Source: UBA974 sp002292405
GTDB lineage: Bacteria; Bacteroidota; Bacteroidia; Flavobacteriales_D; Sanyastnellaceae
Direction of reading: 5' to 3'
DNA length: 64,000 bases
NCBI GenBank assembly: GCA_943842425.1
Contig: CALTBR010000001.1
Coordinates: forward strand, 62,001 to 126,000
The notes below the pieces were generated by a model. It ran no database searches, was not told the origin of the DNA, and saw nothing but the letters and a program-made list of their open reading frames with translations. A program made the position numbers and the translations under genes. Positions within the stretch are counted from its first letter, which is position 1. The number at the start of each line of letters is the position of its first letter. This document shows positions 9,225 through 17,658 of this stretch, one piece after another.

Positions 9225-9962
9225 ATGAAAATAAGAGAAATATTAAATAGGACAGATCACAGACCTTGGGCTGTCCCAATTGAAAGTTGGAAGTTTTCTC
9301 AAGAATGGAATCACTCAATTTTTCTTCATTGGCAGGTGGAATTGAGTGAATTACAAAAATTTATTCCGAAAGAATTAGAAATTGATCTTTTTGAAGGAAA
9401 GCCATGGGTTTCCGTTGTTGCTTTTACAATGGAAAAGATTCGGCCAAAAAACCTACCTGCTTTTCCGCCGATTTCAAATTTTGACGAAATTAATCTTCGG
9501 ACTTATATAAAGTCAAACAACAAAACTGGCGTTTATTTTTTAAGCATTGAAGGTGGAACGAGATTGTCTTGTATGATTGCAAAAGGAATGTCTAAACTTC
9601 CTTATCGTTATTCAAAAATGAAACGAACTGAAAATAAATTCACATCTTCTAACCCGGAACTTAATGAAGAATTTCAAATTGAATTTCAAATTGGAAAAGA
9701 AGTTAGTCAAAAAACTGATCTTGACAAATGGTTGACTGAAAGGTATGCTCTTTTCCAAGATTCAGAAAAATCCATAAATGAATTTGAAATCCATCATTTA
9801 GAATGGCCTATTCATAAAGTTGACCTGAAAAAAGTTAAGGTAAACTATCCAAGATTTAAAAACCTAATTACAACGAAACCGCACAAAACACAATACTCAA
9901 ATGGAGTAAAGGTGATCGCTTGGGGAAAGAAGAAAAGAGCTCGTACAGAAACAAAAAAATGA
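9225..9962 (+). CDS. DUF2071 (YqjF-like) family protein
   Basis: The 245-residue protein resembles the YqjF/DUF2071 family: an N-terminal HRPWAVPIESW region, SIFLHWQVELSELQKFIPKELEIDLFEG, then PWVSVVAFTMEKIRP and NLRTYIK...GVYFLSIEGG. The family has an acetoacetate-decarboxylase-like fold, but its biochemical role is not established. I see no signal peptide or membrane segment, so it is probably cytosolic. The gene is visibly AT-rich compared with pccB and aspS, as are its downstream neighbours. Its stop overlaps the start of the DUF1853 gene (ATGA), so the two are probably translated from one message. Confidence 0.8.
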   Translation: MKIREILNRTDHRPWAVPIESWKFSQEWNHSIFLHWQVELSELQKFIPKELEIDLFEGKPWVSVVAFTMEKIRPKNLPAFPPISNFDEINLRTYIKSNNKTGVYFLSIEGGTRLSCMIAKGMSKLPYRYSKMKRTENKFTSSNPELNEEFQIEFQIGKEVSQKTDLDKWLTERYALFQDSEKSINEFEIHHLEWPIHKVDLKKVKVNYPRFKNLITTKPHKTQYSNGVKVIAWGKKKRARTETKK

Positions 9963-10756
9963 AAACAAATTCAAGAATATTGTCAATTTTAAACGCAAAC
10001 TGTCTTGACTTTTCTATTACTGGCTTACGCACTTTTAATTTGTCAGAAGTAATCCTAGCCAAGGATCTAGAGTTTCAATTGCCCACCAATATAAGATTGG
10101 GCCATTTGGCAGAAAAAATCGTATCTGAATTAATTAAATCATCTAGCAACTACAGGGTGCTTTATGAAAATATTCAGATCATTGAAAACAAGAAAACCAT
10201 AGGTGAAATTGATTTTATTATTAAGGAGATTGCTTCAGGTCAGGTAATCCATTTGGAATTGGCCTATAAGTTTTATCTATTTGACCCAAGCCTTTCGTCG
10301 AAACCCATAAATAAATGGATTGGTCCCAATAGAAATGATTCTTTGAGAGAAAAATTAGAGAAATTAAAACGAAAACAATTGCCTTTGCTATACCATAACT
10401 GTGCTAAAGCAAAGTTCAATAATATAAAAATTGACGAAGTTTCTCAAGCCATCTGTTTGTTGGTTTCATTGTTTGTTCCTTATGAATACAAAGGAAGTTT
10501 CAGTCCCATTTATGAAAAAGCCATTCAGGGATTTTATTTAAATTTTGCAACCTTTGCCAGCTTAGACAATTCTGGAAAAGAATATCATTTACCTCCAAAA
10601 AAGGAATGGGGAATGAACCCTTCTGAAAATGAAAATTGGACAGACTTTACAGGTGTGGAAAATTTCATTAAAGCAAGTATGAAGGAAAAACAAGCTTCTT
10701 TGTGTTGGCAAAAATGCAAAGATTCATATTTGGCTTTTTTTATTGTGTGGTGGTAG
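9959..10756 (+). CDS. DUF1853 family protein
   Basis: The 265-residue product matches DUF1853: LGHLAEKIVSELI near the start, then GEIDFIIKE and HLELAYKFYLFDP (residues about 80-110), WIGPNRNDSLREKLEKLKRKQLPLL, and a C-terminal NWTDFTGVENFI...SLCWQK...YLAFFIVWW. The acidic and lysine pattern (GEIDFI...HLELA-K) recalls a PD-(D/E)XK-like nuclease core, but that is inference. The ATG at 9959 overlaps the TGA of the DUF2071 gene by four bases. Upstream in-frame codons to 9920 would lie inside the neighbour and are less likely. Function is unknown. High AT content suggests an origin different from the flanking housekeeping genes. Confidence 0.75.
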   Translation: MKTNSRILSILNANCLDFSITGLRTFNLSEVILAKDLEFQLPTNIRLGHLAEKIVSELIKSSSNYRVLYENIQIIENKKTIGEIDFIIKEIASGQVIHLELAYKFYLFDPSLSSKPINKWIGPNRNDSLREKLEKLKRKQLPLLYHNCAKAKFNNIKIDEVSQAICLLVSLFVPYEYKGSFSPIYEKAIQGFYLNFATFASLDNSGKEYHLPPKKEWGMNPSENENWTDFTGVENFIKASMKEKQASLCWQKCKDSYLAFFIVWW

Positions 10757-10860
10757 GTGGGATGCCAAGAGCATCTGGTTGGTCCGTTAACTTTATTTAT
10801 ATCTTGAGGGCGCCTGTTAAAGTCTAAATTTGACGAGATGTCTCACGTAAATTTAAGAAT

Positions 10861-11394
10861 ATGCTACAAAACTTAATCTGGGCGATGGTTTTATCTTCAT
10901 TCATAACCTCCTCATTAATATTTGATTTCAACAAAAAATCAGATATCCAAAGCTGGAGAATTGTAGATGATGTTGTTATGGGAGGCAGGTCTTACGGTAA
11001 CTTTAGTTTAAATGCTGAGGGTCACGGTGTTTTCGAAGGTGAGATATCATTGGAGAACAATGGAGGGTTTTCGTCTGTACGTTGTCGGTTTGAAAAAACT
11101 CAAATCATGGACAACACCATGATTGGTTTAAAACTTAGGGGTGACGGCAAAAATTATCAATTTAGAATTAAATCTAACACAGGAGATTATTATTCTTTCA
11201 TCATGCCATTCTCAACATCAGGAGAGTGGCAAGAAATCGAAATTCCGTTAAAAGACATGTATCCCTCTTTCCGAGGAAGAAAATTAGATATGCAAAATTT
11301 TTCAAGCGATTATTTTACAGAGATTGCCTTTTTAATCGGAAATAATAAGCGTGAAAATTTTAAACTTGTTATTGATAGAATTGAACTAAAATAA
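10861..11394 (+). CDS. CIA30 family protein
   Basis: The 177-residue protein belongs to the family named after complex I intermediate-associated protein 30, a beta-sandwich of the galactose-binding type. Characteristic features are FDF near the start, WRIVDDVVMGGRSYGNF, GEISLENNGGFSSVRCRF, LKLRGDGKNYQFRIK and WQEIEIPLKDMYPSFRGRKL, ending in IAFLIGNNKRENFKLVIDRIEL. Its bacterial role is unknown. The first 20 residues are hydrophobic and could be a signal peptide or anchor. The preceding 100 bases contain no gene I can recognise; TAAATTTA ends six bases before the ATG and could be a poor -7 box. Confidence 0.85.
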   Translation: MLQNLIWAMVLSSFITSSLIFDFNKKSDIQSWRIVDDVVMGGRSYGNFSLNAEGHGVFEGEISLENNGGFSSVRCRFEKTQIMDNTMIGLKLRGDGKNYQFRIKSNTGDYYSFIMPFSTSGEWQEIEIPLKDMYPSFRGRKLDMQNFSSDYFTEIAFLIGNNKRENFKLVIDRIELK

Positions 11395-11427
11395 TCTTCA
11401 AGAGTTTCCGAAATTTGTAATCCAAAC

Positions 11428-11964
11428 ATGAGTCACAAATATCTTTTTAAATCTGAAAGACTCGGGTTTCGAGTTTGGACTAAAGGAGATCTGCATGAAT
11501 TTGCTGAAATAAATGCCGATAAAGATGTCATGGAACATTTTCCAAGACCCCTGACAATTGAAGAAACCGAAGAATTTATTGATCGACTTATAGCCCATTA
11601 CACCAAACACGGATACCAATATTTTGCAACTGAAGTTTTAGAAACGCAGAAGTTAATCGGTTTTGTCGGATTGGCATTTCAGAGGTATAAGACAGAATTT
11701 AGCCCCGCTACGGATATTGGATGGCGGTTGAAGAAATCGGCTTGGGGAAAAGGATATGCAACGGAAGGGGCTAAAAGATGTTTAGAATTTGCTTTTGAAG
11801 AGTTGAATCTCAAGAAAGTGTTTTCCGCTTGTAGTAAAAACAATCTCAAGTCAGAGAATGTCATGAAAAAAATCGGCATGGAGAAAATGGGGGAGTTTAA
11901 TCACCCTAACTTGAAAAAATATCCGGAATTAGAAAAATGTGTTTGGTATGAAATAACATCTTAG
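11428..11964 (+). CDS. GNAT family N-acetyltransferase (RimJ/RimL type)
   Basis: The 178-residue protein has the layout of ribosomal-protein-type GNAT acetyltransferases: SERLGFRVWTKGDL at the start, HFPRPLTIEETEEFIDRLI, LIGFVGLAFQRY, and the acetyl-CoA region DIGWRLKKSAWGKGYATEGAKRCLEFAFEELNLKKVFSAC, followed by NLKSENVMKKIGMEK. It transfers an acetyl group from acetyl-CoA to an amine; the substrate cannot be told from sequence. A possible -7 box (GAAATTTG, 11410-11417) lies ten bases before the ATG. The gene belongs to the AT-rich block of unrelated small genes between pccB and aspS. Confidence 0.88.
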   Translation: MSHKYLFKSERLGFRVWTKGDLHEFAEINADKDVMEHFPRPLTIEETEEFIDRLIAHYTKHGYQYFATEVLETQKLIGFVGLAFQRYKTEFSPATDIGWRLKKSAWGKGYATEGAKRCLEFAFEELNLKKVFSACSKNNLKSENVMKKIGMEKMGEFNHPNLKKYPELEKCVWYEITS

Positions 11965-12001
11965 TATGGCTGGTAAATTGAATCTTTATAAATCTAAGAA
12001 A

Positions 12002-12955
12002 ATGAAAAAGAATTACTGCGCACTTATAGCTATGGGTCTTCTCAGCTTTTTTTCCTGTGACAACTTAGAGCACAATACTGATAAAGGAAATAATATCACT
12101 ACTGAAACAATGCAACTCTCAGTTGAATCAGAGCCACAAAAAGAAAATCAAAGACGCGAACCTCACCCTTATGGAGGTTGGTATTGCCCTGACAATCTCT
12201 ATGGTTTTCCAGTTGTAGATTTCTTAGATTGGGCAGATGTGCCAGTCGTTAATGGGAGAATGGCAACTCAGGAAGAAACATGGAATGGCTCATCATTAAT
12301 CTTCATTGATATGGAAAAATATCCCGACGCCAAGCCCATGGATATCATAACTCCAAAACTAGCTCGGTATTACAACGACTATACACAAAACGATGAGTTG
12401 ATTATCGTAATACAAGCAGTAACAGTAGAGAATGATTCAATTGTAGGGTTTAGGTATATCAACGGGGGGAATGGTAGCGCAAGATTTAATGAAGTAGACT
12501 TCCTCACTGATTCTGAGGTTAAGAACCTAAAGTCTTCGCGTTTTATTTCACAGACCATAGCTATAGATGCAAAAGCGAAAGATATCTATAAGGTCATCAC
12601 AGATTCCATTTACGCAACTCGTTTGGGTGCGGGTTTCAATGAAAAAGCAATCTATGACTCTGATTGGAACCGCGATTCGAAGGTTGTCGTTAAGGATGCG
12701 ACCGGTGTTGTTTTGCGGACAGGTAGATTAACCGCTGTTTGGCCTAACTTATATATTCAAATAGACTACAATTTCGATGGAGTGAATTACGTCGAAAAGT
12801 TGTTTCTCTCTTCCAATGAAGAAGGAGAAAGCACAGAGTTGATTCTTGTCGCGGGTCCTTTTAACGATGACTTTAACGAGCAAAAGAAGAGTTGGAATAG
12901 CTGGGGTTATACTTTGAAAGGCCTAAGCGAACAAAGAAAATGGATTGGGATATAA
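12002..12955 (+). CDS. Putative lipoprotein of unknown function
   Basis: From the ATG at 12002 the product is 317 residues and begins with a lipoprotein signal: MKKNYCALIAMGLLSFFSC, with the lipidated Cys at residue 19. An ATG at 11966 would place twelve residues before this signal and is less likely. The mature protein has a polar linker (residues 20-60), then a tryptophan- and acid-rich globular region including WNGSSLIFIDMEKYPDAKPMD and a C-terminal LILVAGPFNDDFNEQKKSW segment. I do not recognise a family. It is probably attached to a membrane facing the periplasm or outside. Its last 16 bases overlap the start of a small membrane protein gene. Confidence 0.65.
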   Translation: MKKNYCALIAMGLLSFFSCDNLEHNTDKGNNITTETMQLSVESEPQKENQRREPHPYGGWYCPDNLYGFPVVDFLDWADVPVVNGRMATQEETWNGSSLIFIDMEKYPDAKPMDIITPKLARYYNDYTQNDELIIVIQAVTVENDSIVGFRYINGGNGSARFNEVDFLTDSEVKNLKSSRFISQTIAIDAKAKDIYKVITDSIYATRLGAGFNEKAIYDSDWNRDSKVVVKDATGVVLRTGRLTAVWPNLYIQIDYNFDGVNYVEKLFLSSNEEGESTELILVAGPFNDDFNEQKKSWNSWGYTLKGLSEQRKWIGI

Positions 12956-13116
12956 TTGACTTTTTCATTGCTGGTGCACTTTTGTCTAGTGCGGGATTCG
13001 CTTTGAGAACTGTTTTTTTTAAAGTTACTCCTGTTCGAAAACAGGTTGTATTAACGATAATTATCCTGTTGACTTTGATTCTAATTTGGGTTGAATTGGC
13101 GGTTGGGATATTGTAG
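12940..13116 (+). CDS. Small conserved membrane protein (58 residues)
   Basis: An ATG at 12940 opens a 58-codon frame ending in TAG at 13114-13116: it starts MDWDIIDFFIAGALLSSAGF and ends WVELAVGIL. It has two hydrophobic segments (residues about 6-20 and 37-56) separated by a short basic hinge (FKVTPVRKQ). Small proteins with this start (M-x-W-D-I-I-D-F), a hinge and the ending W-V/I-x-L-A-V-G-I are, from my memory of the phylum, widespread in Bacteroidetes and unnamed. It is predicted to be an inner-membrane hairpin; no function is known. It overlaps the end of the lipoprotein gene by 16 bases in another frame and is short enough to be missed by gene finders. Confidence 0.75.
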   Translation: MDWDIIDFFIAGALLSSAGFALRTVFFKVTPVRKQVVLTIIILLTLILIWVELAVGIL

Positions 13117-13148
13117 GTAGAAATCCCTGCTAACTATCTCTCTAGCTC

Positions 13149-13156
13149 TATCTTTG
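13149..13156 (+). promoter_or_regulatory. -7 box four bases before aspS
   Basis: TATCTTTG fits the Bacteroidetes -7 consensus TAnnTTTG exactly and is followed by CGTC and the aspS ATG. The predicted transcription start falls at or next to the A of the ATG. I see no clear -33 TTG at the usual distance. Confidence 0.6.
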
Positions 13157-13160
13157 CGTC

Positions 13161-14918
13161 ATGCACAGAACACAAACTTGTGGCGAATTGCGCCTAGAAA
13201 ATACAGGTTCATTTGTTACTCTTTCTGGTTGGGTCCAAAAGGCGCGTGACTTGGGGGGGATGACGTTCGTAGATCTTAGGGATAGATATGGAATTACTCA
13301 GCTTGTTTTCAATATGGAAACCAGCGAGGAGCTATGTGAGAACGCTAGGAAGCTGGGGCGTGAATACGTGATTAAAGTCTCAGGAAATGTTATCGAGAGA
13401 GAGAGCAAGAATAAAAATAATCCTACTGGGGAAATTGAGATAGAGGTAAGCTCGCTTGAGGTTCTGAATGCAAGTAAAATTCCTCCGTTTACGATCGAGG
13501 ATGAAACAGATGGTGGAGATGATTTGAGGATGCAGTACCGCTATCTAGATCTTCGTAGAAAACCCGTGCAAGCTAATATTATGCTTCGCCACAGAGTGGG
13601 AATGGAGACTCGAAAGTATCTGGATTCCGTGGGGTTCATAGATGTGGAAACACCCTTCCTGATTAAGAGTACACCTGAAGGGGCGAGAGATTTCGTGGTG
13701 CCGAGCAGGATGAATCCTGGACAGTTTTATGCCCTTCCACAAAGCCCTCAGACATTTAAACAGCTTCTTATGGTAAGTGGTTTCGATCGCTATTATCAAA
13801 TCGTAAAATGCTTCCGTGACGAAGATCTTAGAGCAGACCGTCAACCGGAGTTTACGCAGATAGACTGCGAGATGGCTTTTGTAGAACAAGAGGACATTTT
13901 AAACACATTTGAGGGTATGGTAAGACACCTCTTCAAAGTGGTTCTTGATGTGGAGATCGAAGACTTCCCTAGAATGGACTATGACGAAGCCATGCGTCTC
14001 TATGGGTCGGATAAGCCAGATGTGAGGTTCGGGATGGAGTTCGTGGATATGTGTAATGTAACTCAAGGTAAGGGGTTCGGAGTCTTTGATTCTGCGGAGA
14101 CAGTGCTCGGAATTGTGGTTCCTGGAGGAGCTGAGTACACACGAAAAAAGTTAGACAAGCTCACGGACTGGGTGAAGCGTCCTCAGATAGGTGCTAAAGG
14201 GTTAATTTATTGTCGAATCAACGAAGATGGCACTACGAAAAGCAGCGTAGACAAGTTTTTTGACGAAGAAGCTAGAGCAGGTTGGACTCAAGAAACATCT
14301 GCGAATAAAGGGGACCTTATACTTGTCCTTTCTGGAGATTTAGACAAAACCAGAAAGCAGCTGGGGGAATTAAGACTACATCTCGGATCAGAACTGGGGT
14401 TGCGCGACTCGAAGGTTTTCAAACCTCTGTGGGTCATGGACTTCCCGCTACTCGAATGGGACGAAAACACTGAGAGATACCATGCTATGCACCATCCGTT
14501 TACGTCCCCTAAGCCAGACCAACTTAGCCTCATCGACACCGAACCAGGAAAGGTGAAAGCAAATGCTTACGACATGGTCATCAATGGTGTAGAAATAGGT
14601 GGTGGGTCTATTCGAATTCACAATCGAGAACTGCAAGCGAAGATGTTCGACTTGCTTGGGTTCACACCTGAAGAAGCGAAAGCTCAGTTCGGATTCCTCA
14701 TGGACGCATTCCAATACGGAGCGCCACCACATGGAGGGTTAGCCTTAGGTTTCGATAGACTTTGCTCTATGTTCGGAGGGTCTGACTCCATCCGTGACTT
14801 TATTGCCTTCCCTAAAAACAACTCAGGACGTGACGTTATGATTGACGCACCTTCGCCTATTGACGAAACGCAATACTCAGAACTCGAATTAAAAACGACA
14901 TATAATCCCAATAAATAA
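13161..14918 (+). CDS. aspS: Aspartyl-tRNA synthetase
   Basis: It charges tRNA-Asp (possibly also tRNA-Asn) with aspartate. The 585-residue length and layout are those of a bacterial class II AspRS: N-terminal OB-fold anticodon-binding domain (GWVQKARDLGGMTFVDLRDRYG), the motif 2 region (CFRDEDLRADRQPEFTQID), a central GAD insertion, and motif 3 (GGLALGFDRLCSMFGG, then SIRDFIAFPKN). The start is fixed by the family N-terminus (MHRTQTCGELR) and by the -7 box just upstream. The TAA shares its last base with the ATG of the bacilliredoxin gene, suggesting translational coupling. Confidence 0.97.
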   Translation: MHRTQTCGELRLENTGSFVTLSGWVQKARDLGGMTFVDLRDRYGITQLVFNMETSEELCENARKLGREYVIKVSGNVIERESKNKNNPTGEIEIEVSSLEVLNASKIPPFTIEDETDGGDDLRMQYRYLDLRRKPVQANIMLRHRVGMETRKYLDSVGFIDVETPFLIKSTPEGARDFVVPSRMNPGQFYALPQSPQTFKQLLMVSGFDRYYQIVKCFRDEDLRADRQPEFTQIDCEMAFVEQEDILNTFEGMVRHLFKVVLDVEIEDFPRMDYDEAMRLYGSDKPDVRFGMEFVDMCNVTQGKGFGVFDSAETVLGIVVPGGAEYTRKKLDKLTDWVKRPQIGAKGLIYCRINEDGTTKSSVDKFFDEEARAGWTQETSANKGDLILVLSGDLDKTRKQLGELRLHLGSELGLRDSKVFKPLWVMDFPLLEWDENTERYHAMHHPFTSPKPDQLSLIDTEPGKVKANAYDMVINGVEIGGGSIRIHNRELQAKMFDLLGFTPEEAKAQFGFLMDAFQYGAPPHGGLALGFDRLCSMFGGSDSIRDFIAFPKNNSGRDVMIDAPSPIDETQYSELELKTTYNPNK

Positions 14919-15328
14919 TGTACCCAACTGAAATGGTTGCCCCTATGAAAGCTGAGCTGGTTGATGCTGGCTATAAAGAACTTCTTTCCGTAGCTGAAGT
15001 CACGGAAGCGTTAGATAAATCAGGAACTACCCTTGTAGCTATTAATAGCGTTTGTGGTTGCTCCGCAGGCTCTATGCGCCCAGCTATGATTATGGCGCTC
15101 GACAATGAGAAACTTCCAGATAACCTCACGACTTCTTTCGCTGGATACGATATCGAAGCTGTAGCCCACGTTCGTAAATTCATGCTACCTTACCCCCCAT
15201 CTTCTCCGAGCATCGCTCTTTTTAAAGATGGAAAGATAGCGATGATGGTGGAGCGTCATCACATCGAAGGAAATACTGCTGAAGCTATCGCAGATCATCT
15301 CAAACAGGCATTCAACGAATTCTGCTAG
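14918..15328 (+). CDS. BrxA/BrxB family bacilliredoxin
   Basis: The 136-residue thioredoxin-fold protein carries the signature NSVCGCSAGSMRPA with the CGC motif at residues 46-48, followed by VRKFMLPYPPSSPSIALFKDGKIAMMVERHHIEG. This is the YphP/YqiW (bacilliredoxin) family, which in Firmicutes reduces bacillithiol-protein mixed disulfides. Whether this organism makes bacillithiol cannot be judged from the window. The start overlaps the aspS stop by one base (TAATG), and trpS follows 39 bases later, so aspS, this gene and trpS may form one transcript. The cis-Pro region and the CGC motif are both intact. Confidence 0.88.
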   Translation: MYPTEMVAPMKAELVDAGYKELLSVAEVTEALDKSGTTLVAINSVCGCSAGSMRPAMIMALDNEKLPDNLTTSFAGYDIEAVAHVRKFMLPYPPSSPSIALFKDGKIAMMVERHHIEGNTAEAIADHLKQAFNEFC

Positions 15329-15367
15329 AGATAACTAGAAGCAAAAAGAAAAGAATAAAAAAGAGAA

Positions 15368-16339
15368 ATGGCACGCATACTCACTGGAATACAGAGTACA
15401 GGTACTCCCCACCTAGGGAATATTCTTGGTGCGATAAAGCCTGCCATAGATCTAGCTAACGATCCTTTAAACGATTCGTTTTTGTTTATCGCTGACATGC
15501 ATTCGTTAACACAGATAAAGGACGGAGAAAGGCTAAGGAGTAATACCTACGCGGTGGCTGCAACCTGGATGGCTTGTGGATTAGACACTTCAAGAAGTGT
15601 GTTCTACCGCCAAAGCGACGTGCCTGAGGTTACGGAGCTTGCTTGGTATTTACAATGCATCTTTCCATACTCTCGCATGACTCTAGCCCACAGCTTTAAA
15701 GACAAATCTGATAGGTTAGAGGATGTAAACGCCGGACTCTTTAGCTATCCCATGCTGATGGCTGCGGATATTTTACTTTATGATGCAGAGAAAGTCCCTG
15801 TAGGTAAAGACCAAATGCAGCATCTTGAAATGACACGAGATGTAGCTTCAAGATTCAATCATAAATTCGGAGAAACGCTTGTTCTTCCAGAAGTATTAAC
15901 GAGCGAATCGACGATGTACGTTCCTGGAACCGATGGTGGTAAGATGTCTAAGTCGCAGAACAATACCATCAACATATTTGACGATCCTGCTGCGCTCAAG
16001 AAGGTTATTAATAAACAGCTTGTCACAGACGCAACACCACTTGAAGACCCTAAAAATCCTGACTCGGCAATAGTGTACAACCTTTATAAACTTATCGCTT
16101 CAGAATCTGATGCTCAGGAAATGTCTGCTGCATTACGTGCAGGAGGATATGGTTGGGGGCATGCCAAGAAGGCGCTCTTAGAGGCATTAGTAGACGGATT
16201 TGACTCTGAAAGAACGCGCTATAACGAGCTTATTTCTAACCGTGAAGAAATAGATGTCGCACTAGCTAAAGGTGCCGAACGCGCCCGTGTTGTTGCTTCA
16301 GAAGTCCTCTCGAGGGTGAGGGGAAAGATTGGGTACTAA
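15368..16339 (+). CDS. trpS: Tryptophanyl-tRNA synthetase
   Basis: It activates tryptophan and charges tRNA-Trp. The 323-residue class I synthetase has the HIGH-type motif HLGN (residues 16-19, in GIQSTGTPHLGNILGAI) and the KMSKS motif in GGKMSKSQNNTI, about residue 195. The middle contains MLMAADILLYDAEKVPVGKDQMQHLEMTRDVA, typical of bacterial TrpRS. It is the last gene of the aspS group. Its TAA overlaps the stop of the convergent amidohydrolase gene by four bases, leaving no room for a separate terminator between them. Confidence 0.96.
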   Translation: MARILTGIQSTGTPHLGNILGAIKPAIDLANDPLNDSFLFIADMHSLTQIKDGERLRSNTYAVAATWMACGLDTSRSVFYRQSDVPEVTELAWYLQCIFPYSRMTLAHSFKDKSDRLEDVNAGLFSYPMLMAADILLYDAEKVPVGKDQMQHLEMTRDVASRFNHKFGETLVLPEVLTSESTMYVPGTDGGKMSKSQNNTINIFDDPAALKKVINKQLVTDATPLEDPKNPDSAIVYNLYKLIASESDAQEMSAALRAGGYGWGHAKKALLEALVDGFDSERTRYNELISNREEIDVALAKGAERARVVASEVLSRVRGKIGY

Positions 16340-17655
16340 TCTAAAATCTCAGCTCCGTACTTGGTTTGGAATTTTCTGTAGAGTTCTCGTTGTCTGTTAT
16401 CGAGATCGATGGTACGGCCTCCGATAAAGGCGTGGGTGAGATGGTTCGTTCTGATATCTAAAGCGTCGCCAGAGGAAATAAACAAAGTAGCGTCCTTGCC
16501 TCTTTCAATCGTTCCATAAGTATCATCAATACCTAGAATTTTCGCAACATTTCGAGTTAAAGACATGACGGCTTGTTCCTCGGTAAGACCATATTTTCTT
16601 GCAGTTCCTGCATAGAAAGGAAGGTTTCGCGTATTCATTTCCGTCATCCTTGCGTCGACCTGAAGACCAAATAAAACCCCTTCATCTGCAAGAAGTTTCG
16701 GTAGTCGAAAAGGAAGATTGATATCGTCCTCGGGAAATCTCGGTAACCTGTGAACGCTCGTGAGTAAAACGGCAACATCATTCTCCCTGAGCATATCTGC
16801 TACAAGGTGAGCATCATAGCCCCCGACTATGACAAGTCGCTTAATACCCATCTCTCGCTTAAAATGGACGGCTTCGGTGATGGCGCGAACATCGCTCGCG
16901 TGAACGTAAAGAGCGAAAGAGCCATCGAATAGGCCACGCATCGCTTCGTGCTTGACATCCATCACCGAATTTGATGATAGTCGATCGGGACGAGACAGAG
17001 CGTAGGCACGTGCATCTGAAAAGTAACGGTCTATTTCATGCTTAGCTTGCTCGTAGGTTTTGCGCTTTCTTACATCAATTTTGCCATCGAGAGCGTGTTT
17101 GTGATGCGTCGAAGGCCAATTTAAATGAATACCGTCCACCATTTTTATGGCGGCGTCCTCCCAATTCCATCCATCGAAATGAACGACTCCAGAGGCTCCT
17201 GATATAACACCACTACGGGGAGTAATTTGGCCCAAAAGGACGCCGTTAGTTCGAACAGTTGGGGTAATCTCCGAGTCGGTATTAAAGGCTATTATTGCGC
17301 GAACGTTGGGGCGGAATGTGCCCACTTCGTATTGATCTTGAGTCGCACGGACAGCACCTATTTCCTGAAGACCTAAAGTGGTGTTTGACACGATAAAGCC
17401 CGGATATATTTGCTGGCCCACAGCGTCGATAATATCGTCGTACATGCTCTTATCAGCTTGAAATGTCCTTCCAACAAAATCTATTTTTCCGTTGCGAAAT
17501 CCTATCGCCGCGTCATCAATGGCGTCGCCTGTACCAAGGTGGGCGGTACCTCCGAGGATGAGAATGGAACGTGCTTGGGCTGGAGCAGGAGTCTGCTGAG
17601 AAAGAGATGGGGTAGTCATTAGACCGGCCAGAATAAGTAATAATATAAATCTCAT
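16336..17655 (-). CDS. Amidohydrolase-like exported protein with a degenerate metal site
   Basis: The 439-residue protein starts with a signal peptide (hydrophobic core, ending LSQQTPAPAQA), so it is exported. The fold is that of the imidazolonepropionase-like amidohydrolases: an N-terminal beta segment with GKIDFVG, the barrel entry IYPGFIVSN, and a C-terminal NVAKILGIDDTYGTIERGKDATLFI. The HxH metal motif expected after PGFI is replaced by SNT, and the usual late aspartate motif is not evident (VDARMTEMN is in that place). It may therefore be non-catalytic. It lies three bases downstream of the larger amidohydrolase gene, strongly implying one operon and perhaps one complex. Confidence 0.8.
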   Translation of the reverse strand: MRFILLLILAGLMTTPSLSQQTPAPAQARSILILGGTAHLGTGDAIDDAAIGFRNGKIDFVGRTFQADKSMYDDIIDAVGQQIYPGFIVSNTTLGLQEIGAVRATQDQYEVGTFRPNVRAIIAFNTDSEITPTVRTNGVLLGQITPRSGVISGASGVVHFDGWNWEDAAIKMVDGIHLNWPSTHHKHALDGKIDVRKRKTYEQAKHEIDRYFSDARAYALSRPDRLSSNSVMDVKHEAMRGLFDGSFALYVHASDVRAITEAVHFKREMGIKRLVIVGGYDAHLVADMLRENDVAVLLTSVHRLPRFPEDDINLPFRLPKLLADEGVLFGLQVDARMTEMNTRNLPFYAGTARKYGLTEEQAVMSLTRNVAKILGIDDTYGTIERGKDATLFISSGDALDIRTNHLTHAFIGGRTIDLDNRQRELYRKFQTKYGAEILD

Positions 17656-17658
17656 GGC

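Noticed and set aside
10757..10860. Possible remnant gene between DUF1853 and CIA30
   Set aside because: No frame on either strand shows recognisable similarity; only about 100 bases.
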